A DNA stretch of 64,000 nucleotides from an uncultured Clostridia bacterium (lineage in GTDB: Bacteria > Bacillota > Clostridia > Oscillospirales > Acutalibacteraceae). Shown piece by piece: positions 53,131 to 61,263 of the stretch. How positions within the stretch are numbered: the stretch's first letter is position 1; each line of letters begins with the position of its first letter. The position numbers and the translations under genes are program-made. The stretch covers positions 1-64,000 of the forward strand of contig CANQBM010000004.1 in NCBI GenBank assembly GCA_947589575.1, written 5' to 3'. The notes below the pieces were generated by a model. The model did no database searches, was not told the DNA's origin, and saw nothing but the letters and a program-made list of their open reading frames with translations.

Positions 53131-55860
53131 ATGAAACATTTTCTGCAATCAACATTTAAGCCTTTACTTGCCGTGTTACTTGCCTTTTCGGTTATATATC
53201 TGAACGGCTGCGGCTCCGGCACAAAAAGTCCGAATAACAATAAAGTCGGTGAGTACAACGCACAGCTTGCGGACTATACGCTCAATATTGACTCCTCAAA
53301 TGAGATACACGATATAAGCGACTTGCTTTTCGGCATTTTCTTTGAGGACATCAATTTTGCGGCAGACGGAGGTCTTTATGCCGAAAAAATAGTTAACCGC
53401 TCGTTTGAGTTTACAGAGCTTGCCGAAAACGACCAACTTTACGGCTGGAGAACCGTCGGTAATGCAGGAGCGGAGGTTAAAATAAACGACACAGAAAACT
53501 GTCTGAATGAGAACAATACTAATTACCTTATTCTTACAAACGGCGAAGATAAGCAGGCAGGTATTGAAAACGTAGGCTTTCTTGACGGATTATCGGTTAA
53601 TAAAGACGAGAATTATAATTTTTCGCTTTACGCAAAAGGTATAGACGGTTATACAGGTCCTGTTAGCGTCCGCATTATGGACGGTAAATCTGTAGCCGCC
53701 GAAGCACAGATTGACAGCATTACTGACAAATGGGATAAATATGAGCTTTCATTCACCTCATCTGTTGACGCAAACGAGGACGTAACGCTACAAGTCCTTA
53801 TAGGCAATGGCTCAGCCGCATTTGATATGATTTCTCTTTTCCCCGAAGATACATTTAAAGGCAGAGAAAACGGTTTAAGAAACGACCTTGCCGTTATGCT
53901 TGAAGAACTTCAGCCTAAATTTCTCCGTTTCCCCGGCGGCTGCGTGATTGAAGGCTGTGATGAGGGTACTGCCTATCACTGGAAGGATTCTATCGGCGTC
54001 GGCAGCGACGGTCTGCCTCTAAAATTCAACGGCAGATACGGCGACGTTGCCGCAAGAAAGCAGGGTGAAAATATATGGACGGATCACGCCGCAACGGACG
54101 ACAAGTGGCCGAGCTTTATGTCATACGGTCTCGGCTTTTACGAATATTTCCAGCTTGCTGAAGATATTGGCGCTGTCGGAGTTCCCGTTCTCAACTGCGG
54201 ACTTTATTGCCAGATGAGAGGTATGGGTCCCGTTGATATGAATACAGAGCTGTTTAAATCATATATTCAGGATATGCTTGACCTTGTTGAATTCTGCCGC
54301 GCAGACGCCTCATCAACCTGGGGAAAAGTGAGAGCGGACCTTGGGCATAAAGAGCCGTTTGAGCTTAAATACATATGTATAGGAAACGAGAATGAGGGCG
54401 AGGATTATTTTGTACGTTACAAGGCGTTCCTCGACGCACTCAATGACGCAAAGGAAAAAAATCCCGATTTGTACGAGGGAATTGAATTGATTTATTCATC
54501 GGGAGCATCTGCTGCCGGAGGAGAAAATTATTCAGCATCCTACGAATACGCAAAGAAACAGCTTGGAAGCAGTAACAGCGCTTCCGATTTCGCGGCGGCT
54601 ACCGATCACCACTACTATAACGAGCCTGAATGGTTTTTGAAAAACGTAAATTATTATGATGAAAATAATTACCCGAGAGACGTTGACAGTATGACCGATA
54701 CGCCATACGGCGGAGGACTTAATGTCTTTCTCGGCGAATATGCTTCAAAGTCAAACACTCTTAACTCCGCGCTTGCAGAGGCTGCGTATATGACGGGTCT
54801 TGAGAGAAACGGCGATATAGTCCGCATGGCGGCATACGCTCCGCTTTTCGGCAACAATACCGCAAAGCATTGGGAGCCCGACCTCATTTGGTTCAATAAC
54901 AGCACAAGTACGGGTTCGGTAAACTATTACATACAAAAGCTGTTTTCAACAAACACGGGCTCAAAGCTTCTTTCATCAACGCTTGAGGGCGCGTCACTAT
55001 ACGGCAAGAATATCAGCGGTAAGGTAGGAGTCGGCACCTGGTACACCTCAGCGGAATTTGATAATGTTAAAATAGTCAATAACGATACGGGTGAAATTCT
55101 TGCGCAGGACGATTTTTCATCAGGTGACAAAGGCTTTAAAAAGAACTGGGAAAAGGTTACCGACGGAGAATTCGGTATTGTCGACGGCAGACTGCGCCAA
55201 GCGACAACCGAAATGGAATACAGCGAAAACGGCTCAGTTGTTTATTTCGGTGACACCGATTGGTCAAATTACACATTTACAGTTGAAGCAACTAAGCTCG
55301 ACGGAGCGGAAGGCTTTATTATTCCTTTCGCCGTAAAGGACAGCAAAACAAATTATTTCTGGAATCTCGGAGGCTGGGAAAATACCGTTTCCTGTCTGCA
55401 ACATATGCAGGACGGTGTTAAAACGGGTCAGATTCTCGGCACTGTAAAACCGTTTGAGGCTGAAACAGGTAAAACCTATACCTTAAAGATTACAGTTGAC
55501 GGTACAGATATTAAGTGCTATGTTGACGATAAGCTCTATGTTGATTATGACGCGGGAAGCTCTTCGGAAGCAGAGGCGTATCAGGTAGTAAGTACTGATG
55601 AGAGCGGTGATATTATTGTTAAACTTATCAATGTAACAGATTCCGAGCGCACATTTGCAGTTGATATTTCCGGTGCTGAAAGCATTGCCGATAACGCTAC
55701 GGTTTATCAGGTTTCAGGCGAAAGCCTTGACGATGAAAATATTCTCGGCGACAAGGATACCTGCTTTATAGAAAAATTAACAGCTACCGGTATTACAAAG
55801 AAATTTAATTATACAGTTGCCAAATACTCCGCGACGGTTATACGTATTTCAAGAAAATAA
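53131..55860 (+). CDS. GH51-type alpha-L-arabinofuranosidase, surface lipoprotein
   Basis: A 909-residue exported lipoprotein (lipobox LNGC, Cys at about 27). ATG 53131 lies behind AAAGGG; the TTG at 53125 is too close. After an N-terminal carbohydrate-binding-like beta domain comes the GH51 barrel: KFLRFPGGC (about 262-270), acid/base Glu in GNENEG (about 418-423, E420) and nucleophile Glu in LGEYAS (E536). Residues about 630-800 form a concanavalin-like (DUF1080/LamG-type) domain set inside the C-terminal beta-sandwich, which resumes at DIIVKLINVTDSE. It would remove arabinofuranose at the cell surface. Confidence 0.88.
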   Translation: MKHFLQSTFKPLLAVLLAFSVIYLNGCGSGTKSPNNNKVGEYNAQLADYTLNIDSSNEIHDISDLLFGIFFEDINFAADGGLYAEKIVNRSFEFTELAENDQLYGWRTVGNAGAEVKINDTENCLNENNTNYLILTNGEDKQAGIENVGFLDGLSVNKDENYNFSLYAKGIDGYTGPVSVRIMDGKSVAAEAQIDSITDKWDKYELSFTSSVDANEDVTLQVLIGNGSAAFDMISLFPEDTFKGRENGLRNDLAVMLEELQPKFLRFPGGCVIEGCDEGTAYHWKDSIGVGSDGLPLKFNGRYGDVAARKQGENIWTDHAATDDKWPSFMSYGLGFYEYFQLAEDIGAVGVPVLNCGLYCQMRGMGPVDMNTELFKSYIQDMLDLVEFCRADASSTWGKVRADLGHKEPFELKYICIGNENEGEDYFVRYKAFLDALNDAKEKNPDLYEGIELIYSSGASAAGGENYSASYEYAKKQLGSSNSASDFAAATDHHYYNEPEWFLKNVNYYDENNYPRDVDSMTDTPYGGGLNVFLGEYASKSNTLNSALAEAAYMTGLERNGDIVRMAAYAPLFGNNTAKHWEPDLIWFNNSTSTGSVNYYIQKLFSTNTGSKLLSSTLEGASLYGKNISGKVGVGTWYTSAEFDNVKIVNNDTGEILAQDDFSSGDKGFKKNWEKVTDGEFGIVDGRLRQATTEMEYSENGSVVYFGDTDWSNYTFTVEATKLDGAEGFIIPFAVKDSKTNYFWNLGGWENTVSCLQHMQDGVKTGQILGTVKPFEAETGKTYTLKITVDGTDIKCYVDDKLYVDYDAGSSSEAEAYQVVSTDESGDIIVKLINVTDSERTFAVDISGAESIADNATVYQVSGESLDDENILGDKDTCFIEKLTATGITKKFNYTVAKYSATVIRISRK

Positions 55861-55875
55861 TCAGTATATTCTAAT

Positions 55876-55908
55876 AAAGTGAGCAGTTTAAAATAAACTG
55901 CTCACTTT
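55876..55908. terminator. Terminator of the GH29-GH31-GH51 group
   Basis: AAAGTGAGCAGTTTA (55876-55890) pairs perfectly with TAAACTGCTCACTTT (55894-55908). Confidence 0.9.
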
Positions 55909-55982
55909 GTGCTTTTCTGTATTTATGTGAATATATAGAAAAAAGGTATAAAATATGATATAATTATTTCGGTGATATAAAT

Positions 55983-56672
55983 ATGGTTAGATTTACATGG
56001 AACAACGCATTATTTGATATAACCGATATAGGCGGAGGCACGCTCGGCACGGATATACCGAGGCACGCACATTCAAAAAACAGCTATGAACTGCACTTTA
56101 TTACAGGGGGCATAGGAAAGCTCATTACCGACACAAAGCAATACAATCTTAAAAAAGGTGACTTTTTCATAACGGGGCCTAATATTTATCACGAACAAAT
56201 CGCTGATAAGGACAATCCTGTCCAGGATGTTTTTATTATGCTCCAGGCAGTCAATACAAATAAGGCAAACGCAATTTCACTTGCTCTTTTAGAAACACAT
56301 TTTTATTATTACGAGAGTTATGATTTCACTGCCGCTCAGGAAATATTAAAAGAATATAAAAATAAAAAAACCGATTACGTAAGCGCAATCAGCGGTCTTA
56401 CAATGAAACTTTTAACTGATATAACCAGATTAATTATACCGGGCGATTTTAATGAAAGCATTATTTCAAAAGGTCTTAACGACAGGCGGTTTGTTATAAT
56501 CGAACAGGCGTTTTTGTATACGCCGGATTTGACCTTAACCGAGCTTTCAAACAGAATAGGCCTATGTGAAAGGCAAACACAGCGCCTTTTAAAAAAATAC
56601 TACGGAAAAGGCTTTAGAGAAAAGAAAAAGGAACAAACTGTAAATAACAGCAAAAACAGGCTATATATATAA
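55983..56672 (+). CDS. AraC-family regulator, truncated after the first HTH
   Basis: A 229-residue protein with an N-terminal cupin (PRHAHSKNSYELHFI, about 23-37) and only the first of the two AraC helix-turn-helices (LTLTELSNRIGLCERQTQRLLKKYYG, about 183-208, given here as its span). Family members run about 50 residues further through the second HTH and the P-x-E-Y-R end. Here the frame ends in a short Asn/Lys tail, and the missing part is not found downstream in any frame. DNA binding is probably lost or weak. It lies just downstream of the GH51 gene. Confidence 0.75.
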   Translation: MVRFTWNNALFDITDIGGGTLGTDIPRHAHSKNSYELHFITGGIGKLITDTKQYNLKKGDFFITGPNIYHEQIADKDNPVQDVFIMLQAVNTNKANAISLALLETHFYYYESYDFTAAQEILKEYKNKKTDYVSAISGLTMKLLTDITRLIIPGDFNESIISKGLNDRRFVIIEQAFLYTPDLTLTELSNRIGLCERQTQRLLKKYYGKGFREKKKEQTVNNSKNRLYI

Positions 56673-56800
56673 TCAGGTCTGTTTTAACAGCAATATTATG
56701 CTTTTAGGGCTCATTAAGTCTCCGTTACCGTTAGGTACCGCTGTTACAAGGCTGAGGCTCTCCTTTTTCATCAAGCCGTCACTGATATAATTGCCTTATC

Positions 56801-56828
56801 TTGACAAAGTGATGCAAGATGATATAAT
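56801..56828 (+). promoter_or_regulatory. Consensus promoter of the ttcA-like gene
   Basis: TTGACA (56801-56806), 16-bp spacer, TATAAT (56823-56828): both boxes are perfect. It lies 116 bases before the start codon, leaving a leader in which I see no clear structure. Confidence 0.75.
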
Positions 56829-56943
56829 ATTACTGCTGAAATAAGTCATAATCTTTTAGATATTATAACTGCTGTGCTGATGCTGTTTTTGCAGTATTGG
56901 CATTTTTTATATCACACAAGTAATAAGGCATGGAGTTGATTAA

Positions 56944-57780
56944 ATGAGCAGAAATTTGGAGCCGTATCAGTTAATAGAACGGAGCATTATAAAAAAATAC
57001 AGAAAAGTAATTTGGAATCCGTTTATCAGCGCTGTAAAGGAATACAATTTGATAAACACGGGAGATAAGATAGCTGTATGTATATCGGGCGGTAAGGATT
57101 CAATGCTTTTGGCAAAGCTGATGCAGATGCTTCAGAAAATAAGCGATATACCGTTTGATTTAATATTTCTTGTAATGGACCCCGGATACAGCGGTGAGAA
57201 CCGGCAGAAGATAGAAAGCAACGCTTCTTTAATGCACATTCCGGTGACTGTGTTTGAGTCGGACATTTTCGCCGTTGCGAACAGTACGGATAAAACTCCC
57301 TGCTACCTTTGCGCGAGAATGAGAAGAGGACACCTTTACAATAAGGCAAAGGAGCTCGGCTGTAATAAGATTGCGCTGGGGCATCATTTAAGCGATGTGA
57401 TTGAAACTACATTAATAGGTATGTTTTACGGTTCACAGCTTCAGGCAATGATGCCGAAACTGCACAGCCAGAATTTTGAGGGAATGGAACTCATCCGCCC
57501 TATGTACTGTATTAACGAGGAAGATATACTCGCATGGAAAAGGTATAACAATCTTGAGTTTTTACAGTGCGCCTGCCGTTTTACTGAAAGCTGTACAATG
57601 CCTGATAACAGCGACGTCAGTTCAAAACGGGAAGAGATAAAAGAACTGATAAAAAATTTAAAGCGTGATAATCCAAATATTGAAAAAAGTATTTTTAAAA
57701 GTATTCATTCGGTATGTCTTGACACATTCCCCGCACACAAAACAGGCGGAGAAAAACATTCTTTTTTGGATAATTACTAA
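56944..57780 (+). CDS. TtcA-family tRNA 2-thiolation protein
   Basis: A 278-residue PP-loop ATPase of the TtcA/TtuA group. SGGKDS (about 50-55) binds ATP, CYLC (about 120-123) is the catalytic Cys pair, GHHLSDVIET (about 145-154) is the second family block, and CACRFTESC lies near 200-208. TtcA makes 2-thiocytidine in tRNA with a 4Fe-4S cluster. The ATG lies behind ATGGAGTTG. Monocistronic under a strong promoter. Confidence 0.85.
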   Translation: MSRNLEPYQLIERSIIKKYRKVIWNPFISAVKEYNLINTGDKIAVCISGGKDSMLLAKLMQMLQKISDIPFDLIFLVMDPGYSGENRQKIESNASLMHIPVTVFESDIFAVANSTDKTPCYLCARMRRGHLYNKAKELGCNKIALGHHLSDVIETTLIGMFYGSQLQAMMPKLHSQNFEGMELIRPMYCINEEDILAWKRYNNLEFLQCACRFTESCTMPDNSDVSSKREEIKELIKNLKRDNPNIEKSIFKSIHSVCLDTFPAHKTGGEKHSFLDNY

Positions 57781-57792
57781 CAGACCGTACAT

Positions 57793-57828
57793 AAAAAACG
57801 GATTGAAACTTGATTCAATCCGTTTTTT
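57793..57828. terminator. Bidirectional terminator
   Basis: AAAAAACGGATTGAA (57793-57807) pairs perfectly with TTCAATCCGTTTTTT (57814-57828), serving the converging ttcA-like and LOG genes. Confidence 0.9.
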
Positions 57829-57829
57829 C

Positions 57830-58411
57830 TTATCCGTCTTTAAGCTGTTTTATAGTGAAATCAACCTGAATATCTGCCTGAATATAATCAATCATTGACT
57901 CTAAATCCGAAAAATAGCTGTAAAGCAATTTACAGTTTTCCTTGACAAATCGCTCTTCTATTGAATGTTCAAGCATTGCCTCCATTGAGTCATAATATCC
58001 GTCAATATTATAAATTGCAATCGCTTTTTTATGCCTTCCGAGCTGTTTTAATGTCATCACCTCAAAAAGCTCCTCAAACGTACCGATACCACCCGGAGCA
58101 ATTATAAAAGCATCCGCCAAATCCTCCATTTTTGCCTTGCGCTCTCTCATCGTTTCAGTAAATATTAAATCGTCACAGTCATCATAAATAATTTCTACAT
58201 CAGCCTCTTTAAAAAAGGTAGGTATAACTCCCGTTATCTTTGCGCCGCCCTTTTTAAATCCTCGCGCGGCAGCGCCCATAAGCCCCTGTGCTCCCGCTCC
58301 GAAAACCAAATTGTGACCTTTTTGCGCAAGCCTTTCACCCATAAGCTCAACTGCTTTTATATATTTTTCATCAATCTCACTGCTGGCAGCTCCAAAAACA
58401 CAAATATTCAT
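57830..58411 (-). CDS. LOG-family (TIGR00730) nucleotide phosphoribohydrolase
   Basis: A 193-residue cytoplasmic Rossmann-fold protein. It begins NICVFGAASS, then shows GAGAQGLMGA (about 40-49) and the diagnostic PGGIGTFEE (about 105-113). The family hydrolyses cytokinin-type or AMP-related N-glycosidic bonds (LOG) or acts as a lysine-decarboxylase-like protein of unknown substrate; here the housekeeping purine salvage role is an inference. ATG 58411 follows AAGGAGTAGC. Confidence 0.88.
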   Translation of the reverse strand: MNICVFGAASSEIDEKYIKAVELMGERLAQKGHNLVFGAGAQGLMGAAARGFKKGGAKITGVIPTFFKEADVEIIYDDCDDLIFTETMRERKAKMEDLADAFIIAPGGIGTFEELFEVMTLKQLGRHKKAIAIYNIDGYYDSMEAMLEHSIEERFVKENCKLLYSYFSDLESMIDYIQADIQVDFTIKQLKDG

Positions 58412-58570
58412 AGCTACTCCTTAAAAAGTCTATAATAACAATATATGATTTTTAATAAAAAATATTACTGATTATTTTAACACAGTGTGAATTTTGTGTC
58501 AATTTATTGTTTTTAGAAGTAAAGTATTGTATAATTATTAATAATTGTTTTTATAGAAACAGGTGTAACA

Positions 58571-59344
58571 TTGAAAATATTAACTATCGGCGATGTCGTT
58601 TCTCAGCAGGGCTGCGACTATTTAAGACAGGAACTGCCAAAGCTTAAAAAAGAGCTTTGCGCGGACATAGTAGTTGTAAACGGTGAAAACTCCGCCGTGG
58701 GTAACGGTATTCTGCCGCAAAGTGCAAAACACATTTTAGACAGCGGAGCCGACGCAATAACTCTTGGAAATCATTGTCTTAAAAGGAAAGAAATATACGA
58801 TTTTCTTGACGGCGGCAATCCGATTGTAAGACCTGCAAATTATCATTCCTCAGCCCCGGGGCGGGGATATATGATTATTGACAAGGGACACTTTCAGGCG
58901 GCTATTATAAATCTTCAGGGACAAATGTATATGGAGCCTGTTGAAAACCCTTTTTCAGTTATCGACAAGATTGTAGATAAAATTACGACACAGGGTATTA
59001 AAATAATACTTGTTGATTTTCACGCTGAAGCAACATCTGAAAAAAGAGCGATGGGATTTTATCTTGACGGCAGAATCTCAGCCCTTTACGGCACACACAC
59101 CCATGTGCAGACAAGCGATAATCAATTACTGCCAAACGGTACCGGATATATTACAGACATCGGTATGACAGGACCGTATTACAGCGTGTTAGGTGTTACA
59201 CCCGAATGTGTTATTGAAAAATTTATAACTGCTCTCCCCGTAAGATTTACAAATCCTAATGGCCCGTGTGTCTTGGAGGGATGTCTGTTTGACATTGATA
59301 AGGAAAGCGGCAAAACCGTCGGCTCAACATTAATCAGGAGGTAA
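58571..59344 (+). CDS. YmdB-family metallophosphoesterase
   Basis: A 257-residue calcineurin-like phosphodiesterase (TIGR00282) starting at TTG 58571 behind AGGTGT. Metal motifs: IGDVV (about 6-10), NGEN (about 38-41), LGNHCL (about 65-70), DFHAEATSEK (about 153-162) and GTHTHVQT (about 176-183). YmdB hydrolyses 2',3'-cyclic nucleotides and affects mRNA stability and biofilm genes in Bacillus. Its stop overlaps the SD of the next gene. Confidence 0.9.
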   Translation: MKILTIGDVVSQQGCDYLRQELPKLKKELCADIVVVNGENSAVGNGILPQSAKHILDSGADAITLGNHCLKRKEIYDFLDGGNPIVRPANYHSSAPGRGYMIIDKGHFQAAIINLQGQMYMEPVENPFSVIDKIVDKITTQGIKIILVDFHAEATSEKRAMGFYLDGRISALYGTHTHVQTSDNQLLPNGTGYITDIGMTGPYYSVLGVTPECVIEKFITALPVRFTNPNGPCVLEGCLFDIDKESGKTVGSTLIRR

Positions 59345-59346
59345 AA

Positions 59347-60834
59347 ATGCGAAAAAGTTATATCGCCTTGTTTTTGGCAATTTGCTTGCTTATCTCCTGT
59401 CTCGCAGGGTGCAGTACAAATAACGCAAACAATGATTCTGCCACACAAATATCCGTTACGGCGAAGGAAAAAGACAATTCGACATTTAAACTCAGCTATA
59501 CTCAGTCGGACAGCCTTGATCCGTTTAAAGCCAAAACACAGAACAATCAGGTTCTCGCGTCGCTTGTTTTTGAGTCGCTTTTCGATCTTGATGAAAGCTA
59601 CGAGCCTGTTACAAATATCGCAACGGGATACGCGTTTACAGATAAAACGACCCTGAGAGTTGACATAAATCCTCAAATCAAATTTTCAAACGGAAGTGAT
59701 CTGGATATTGAGGACGTTGTTTTTTCAATAAAAGCGGCAAAAAAATCGCCCGCATACGGCAGCGCCCTGAGCTGTATCAAGTCAGTACAGGCGCAAGGCA
59801 ATTCGGTAATAATAAATCTCAGCTATTCAAATCCAAACGCCGTAAATCTTTTGACCTTCCCCATTACATCAATCAAAGACGATAAAAACGGCTTTCCGGT
59901 GGGAAGCGGCAGATACAGATATGAAAATTCCAACGGCACAGTCGTGCTTAAAGCTAATACCGAAAACGGCTTTGACCCATATCTTGCCACAATTACACTC
60001 GTTAATATTGCGGCTGCTGATTCAATCGACAATGCAGTTAATATCGGAAATATATCATATGCTTTCAGGGATATGAGTTCTGATACATCAAAACGACTGT
60101 CCTGTGCGAAAAAGCCTGTATCAATGAACAATCTTGTTTTCATAGGCGTCAACTCAACAGGCGGTGCAGCATCAAACGCTCAAATAAGGCGCGCCATTTC
60201 ACTTGCCGTTGACAGAACTGTTCTTGCCGAAAGCGCATATGCGGGATACGCAAGCGTAGCTACCTCACCGTTTCACCCTGATTTCAAGTCATTCGGTAAA
60301 ATCAATCTGTTTTCTTCATCTGCCGATTCGGCAACCGCAAAACAGGCTGTTAATCAAAGCGGATATTCAGACAGGGAGCTTTCACTCTCTGTTCTTGTTG
60401 ACACAAATGAAAACAAGATTGCATGCGCAAATCTTTTGAAATCACAGCTTGAAAGCGCAGGCTTTAAAATAACTATTGAAAGAGAAAGCGTAAGGGAATA
60501 CAGACGAAGGATACAAAATCTTGAATTTGATTTATACATAGGGGAAATTAAGCTTTCTGACGATATGAATCTTTATCCCTTCCTTGCCTCAAACGGAGGA
60601 GCAAAATACGGGATTGAACTTGACGAAATGACCTGCGACGATATATACGAAAAATACCTTTCAGGCGATGAAGAGCTTGGAAAATTTATTCTTGCATTTA
60701 ACGACGAAATGCCGTACATACCCATTCTTTATAAAAAAGGAATGATTTGCTACAGCAAAGCGCTTAAAGGAGATATGCAGGGGTATTACGGTAATTTCTT
60801 TTCAAATATTGACAGCTGGAATTTTAATTCTTGA
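59347..60834 (+). CDS. Family 5 solute-binding lipoprotein (peptide/nickel type)
   Basis: A 495-residue extracellular lipoprotein with lipobox LAGC (Cys at about 22). It has SBP_bac_5 features: SDSLDPFKAKTQNN near the start, NGSDLDIEDVVFSIKAA (about 117-133), RRAISLAVDR (about 279-288) and a C-terminal NFFSNIDSW. It binds a peptide, nickel-chelate or similar ligand for an ABC importer. No permease or ATPase gene is next to it, so it must use one encoded elsewhere. It is co-transcribed with ymdB, two bases after its stop. Confidence 0.88.
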   Translation: MRKSYIALFLAICLLISCLAGCSTNNANNDSATQISVTAKEKDNSTFKLSYTQSDSLDPFKAKTQNNQVLASLVFESLFDLDESYEPVTNIATGYAFTDKTTLRVDINPQIKFSNGSDLDIEDVVFSIKAAKKSPAYGSALSCIKSVQAQGNSVIINLSYSNPNAVNLLTFPITSIKDDKNGFPVGSGRYRYENSNGTVVLKANTENGFDPYLATITLVNIAAADSIDNAVNIGNISYAFRDMSSDTSKRLSCAKKPVSMNNLVFIGVNSTGGAASNAQIRRAISLAVDRTVLAESAYAGYASVATSPFHPDFKSFGKINLFSSSADSATAKQAVNQSGYSDRELSLSVLVDTNENKIACANLLKSQLESAGFKITIERESVREYRRRIQNLEFDLYIGEIKLSDDMNLYPFLASNGGAKYGIELDEMTCDDIYEKYLSGDEELGKFILAFNDEMPYIPILYKKGMICYSKALKGDMQGYYGNFFSNIDSWNFNS

Positions 60835-60859
60835 TTTACACCGCTATAAGACATATAAT
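60831..60859 (+). promoter_or_regulatory. Promoter of the Asp23-FakA-RecG operon
   Basis: -35 TTGATT (60831-60836), 17-bp spacer, -10 TATAAT (60854-60859). It begins at the stop codon of the solute-binding gene. Confidence 0.65.
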
Positions 60860-60893
60860 AGTTATAATATATGTGATATTTGGAGGTATTCTT

Positions 60894-61250
60894 ATGATAA
60901 AACTGGAAAACCCGAACGGATATATTGAAATTACAAATAATTATTTTGCAAATCTTGTCGGCAGAGCCGCTCAAAGCTGCTTCGGCGTAACAGGAATGGT
61001 AAACAGCAACGCGTATCAAAATCTTAAATCCGCAATAAAAAACAAGACTTCCCGTGAACATTATGATCAGGGGGTTTCCGTTAAAAGCATAAACGGTAAT
61101 CTTACGATTGATTTACACATTTCCGTTTCTTACGGTGTAAATATCAGCGCCATTGTTGAAAGCATTGTCAATAAGGTAAGATATACTGTTGAAGAGGCTA
61201 CGGATTTAAAAGTATCAAAAGTAAACGTGTTTGTTGACGCACTTAACTGA
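60894..61250 (+). CDS. Asp23/Gls24-family protein (YloU-like)
   Basis: A 118-residue Asp23/Gls24 protein; ATG 60894 follows GGAGG. It has GYIEITNNYFANLVGRAA (about 8-25), a VKSINGNLTIDLHIS strand and the VRYTVEEATDLKVSKVNVFV end. In Firmicutes this gene (yloU) almost always precedes the DAK2/FakA-type gene (yloV) and recG, as here. It is a cell-envelope-stress or membrane-associated protein of poorly known role. Confidence 0.92.
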   Translation: MIKLENPNGYIEITNNYFANLVGRAAQSCFGVTGMVNSNAYQNLKSAIKNKTSREHYDQGVSVKSINGNLTIDLHISVSYGVNISAIVESIVNKVRYTVEEATDLKVSKVNVFVDALN

Positions 61251-61263
61251 TTGGAGATAAAAT

